This document shows positions 6,751 to 7,373 of a DNA stretch of 7,373 nt, piece by piece. The notes beneath the pieces were generated by a model. It did not search any database. It worked only from the letters and a program-made list of their open reading frames with translations, and had not been told where the DNA came from. Position numbers and translations under genes: made by a program. Position 1 is the stretch's first letter; every line of letters begins with the position of its first letter. The DNA is from Campylobacteraceae bacterium (GTDB taxonomy: Bacteria > Campylobacterota > Campylobacteria > Campylobacterales > Sulfurovaceae), in NCBI GenBank assembly GCA_027066355.1, contig JAMONW010000130.1, forward strand, positions 1 to 7,373, written 5' to 3'.

Positions 6751-6842
6751 TTCTAAGAGTTGTAGTTAAATGCAAATTACCGACTATGGCTACACCGTCC
6801 ATACAGATACAGGGGTTCCAAGAGTTGTAGTTAAATGCAAAT
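6749..6842. repeat. Two 29-base direct repeats flanking a 36-base unique segment (CRISPR-like unit or dispersed repeat)
   Basis: The copies at 6749-6777 and 6814-6842 are identical except at their sixth base (T in the first, C in the second), and both end in AGTTAAATGCAAAT. Identity stops at once on both sides. The 36 bases between (6778-6813) are not repeated in the window and have 50% GC against 31% in the repeat. The repeat and spacer lengths match those of many type I CRISPR arrays. Read on the minus strand the repeat starts ATTTGCAT and ends CTCTTGGAACC, somewhat like CRISPR repeats ending in GAAAC. With two copies and no cas gene in view, it may equally be an orphan or decayed array or part of a dispersed repeat. 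The repetition itself is certain; the CRISPR reading is a hypothesis. Confidence 0.6.
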
Positions 6843-6865
6843 AGCTTTAAGCTCTTAGTTTTTTT
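6820..6865 (+). terminator. Possible intrinsic terminator-like hairpin with T run
   Basis: AAGAGTT (6820-6826, inside the second direct repeat) can pair with AAGCTCTT (6849-6856) with one bulged G. Seven T (6859-6865) follow after AG. A smaller hairpin AGCT-TTA-AGCT (6843-6853) competes with it. If real, it would end a plus-strand RNA crossing the repeats, or insulate the gene at 6953. The stem is AT-rich with a large loop, so confidence is low. Confidence 0.25.
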
Positions 6866-6915
6866 GCTACCTTAATTTATAGTAAATACTTTGCCACAAC
6901 TTTGTCATACCTTTT

Positions 6916-6947
6916 TGTTATACTTTTACGAAAGTAAGAGTGAGGAG
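6916..6947 (+). promoter_or_regulatory. Extended -10 promoter, inverted repeat and strong RBS of the nucleotidase-like gene
   Basis: TG at 6916-6917, one base, then TATACT (6919-6924) forms an extended -10 element, preceded by a T-rich stretch. TTGCCA at 6891-6896 resembles a -35 but is 22 bases away, too far. Transcription would start near 6931. TACTTT (6921-6926) and AAAGTA (6931-6936) are perfect inverted arms around TACG, overlapping the -10 and start point, so this could be an operator or a leader hairpin. GAGGAG (6942-6947) lies 5 bases before the ATG at 6953 and is the strongest ribosome binding site in the window. Confidence 0.5.
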
Positions 6948-6952
6948 TTTTT

Positions 6953-7373
6953 ATGAAATATTTACTACTTTTATTACCTGCTGTTATTATAGCTAAGAGT
7001 ATTTCAATTATTGGGACTGCTGATTTGCAAGGTGCTTTAGAGCCTAGTATTCAAAGGGTTGTGCTTGATGGTAATAAAACAAAGGCTGAAGTTGGGGGTA
7101 TTGCAAGAGTTGCTACACTTTATAGCAAATTAAAAAAGCAAAATCCAAATAGTGTTATTGTAAGTAGTGGTGATGATTTGATGAATAGCTATTTTCATAT
7201 TTTTAAAGGAAAAGCTATTTTATCTTTGATGAGCGATGCAGGATATGAGATTTTAGCACCAGGAAACCATGAGTTTGATAAAGGTATTGATACTTTTGCT
7301 AAGGCTTTAGATGGAGTAAAATTTACAACTCTTTGTAGCGATTTAACTGTAAGCAAAAGTCCACTAAAAGGTA
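6953..7373 (+). CDS. Secreted metallophosphatase / 5'-nucleotidase family protein, N-terminal part (3' end outside window)
   Basis: The visible 140 codons begin with a signal peptide (residues 1-14, MKYLLLLLPAVIIA), so export to the periplasm is expected. Calcineurin-like metallophosphatase motifs follow. ADLQG (D24, Q26) is at motif I, SSGDD (G73-D74) at motif II and GNHEFD (104-109, N105 and H106) at motif III. GGIARVATL before motif II is typical of the UshA/5'-nucleotidase family, which hydrolyses nucleotides or related phosphoesters. In UshA motif I is DxH; here the metal-binding His is replaced by Gln. Activity or metal use may therefore differ, and the substrate cannot be named. The remaining metal ligands and the C-terminal substrate-binding domain lie beyond the window. 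The start is fixed by the GAGGAG site and the signal peptide. It is transcribed away from mfd, with its own promoter. Confidence 0.85.
   Translation, partial: MKYLLLLLPAVIIAKSISIIGTADLQGALEPSIQRVVLDGNKTKAEVGGIARVATLYSKLKKQNPNSVIVSSGDDLMNSYFHIFKGKAILSLMSDAGYEILAPGNHEFDKGIDTFAKALDGVKFTTLCSDLTVSKSPLKG

Larger units (their letters stand above)
6543..6952. other. 410-base intergenic region with repeats and no convincing gene
   Basis: This gap separates the divergent mfd and nucleotidase-like genes and is unusually long for this compact window. From left to right it holds the mfd leader and a 61-base tract without C (6587-6647). Next come an inverted repeat (6655-6693) and a REP-like palindrome (6733-6750). 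A pair of 29-base direct repeats (6749-6777 and 6814-6842) is followed by a hairpin with a T run (to 6865) and the promoter of the right-hand gene. The only open frames are tiny, such as 27 codons from ATG 6639 to TAG 6720-6722 and 24 codons from ATG 6770 to TAG 6842-6844. Neither has a recognisable product or a convincing ribosome binding site. No tRNA, rRNA or known riboswitch is recognised. Confidence 0.7.

Noticed and set aside
6749..6842. Annotating the direct repeats outright as a CRISPR array
   Set aside because: There are only two repeats and one spacer, with no cas gene and no known repeat family recognised with certainty, so it is kept as a repeat with a CRISPR hypothesis.
6770..6844. 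24-codon frame from an ATG in the first repeat to TAG after the second
   Set aside because: It has no ribosome binding site, and its start and end are set by the repeat sequence. Because the period is 65 bases, the two repeats are read in different frames, which argues against coding function of the unit.

Overview
The window is about 70% A+T with dense, short-spaced genes. It most likely comes from a free-living or vent-type member of the Campylobacterota (Epsilonproteobacteria). The support is the roughly 990-residue short form of Mfd, a BatD-like membrane protein, a periplasmic multiheme cytochrome c, and the codon and residue bias (Lys, Ile, Asn rich). The genus cannot be fixed from the sequence alone.

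Left block (+ strand, 1-3140): the lysine-rich C-terminal end of an unnamed gene, probably a VWA/TPR Bat-family protein. It is followed after 10 bases by batD (223-1899) and after 2 more bases by an octaheme c-type cytochrome gene (1902-3140). The spacing indicates one transcript. Both complete products carry signal peptides and act at the cell envelope.

Middle block: after a 49-base gap containing a perfect AT-only palindrome comes a cytoplasmic thioredoxin (3190-3564, + strand). Its stop codon overlaps the stop codon of mfd, which runs the other way (6542 down to 3561). Mfd is the transcription-repair coupling factor: it removes stalled RNA polymerase and recruits the UvrA nucleotide-excision repair machinery.

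Right block: between mfd and the next gene lie about 410 bases (6543-6952) without a convincing gene. This stretch holds a G/T-rich tract lacking C, two inverted repeats (one REP-like), and a pair of 29-base direct repeats (28/29 identical). The pair flanks a 36-base, 50% GC unique segment, so it has the geometry of a one-spacer CRISPR unit. No cas gene is visible, so a dispersed repeat remains equally or more likely. Beyond it, an extended -10 promoter and a strong ribosome binding site lead into a secreted metallophosphatase/5'-nucleotidase gene cut by the window end (6953-7373).

Most of the window is ordinary housekeeping and envelope genes. The parts deserving a second look are the repeat-bearing intergenic island, the octaheme cytochrome tied to batD, and the His-to-Gln change in the first metal-binding motif of the nucleotidase-like protein.
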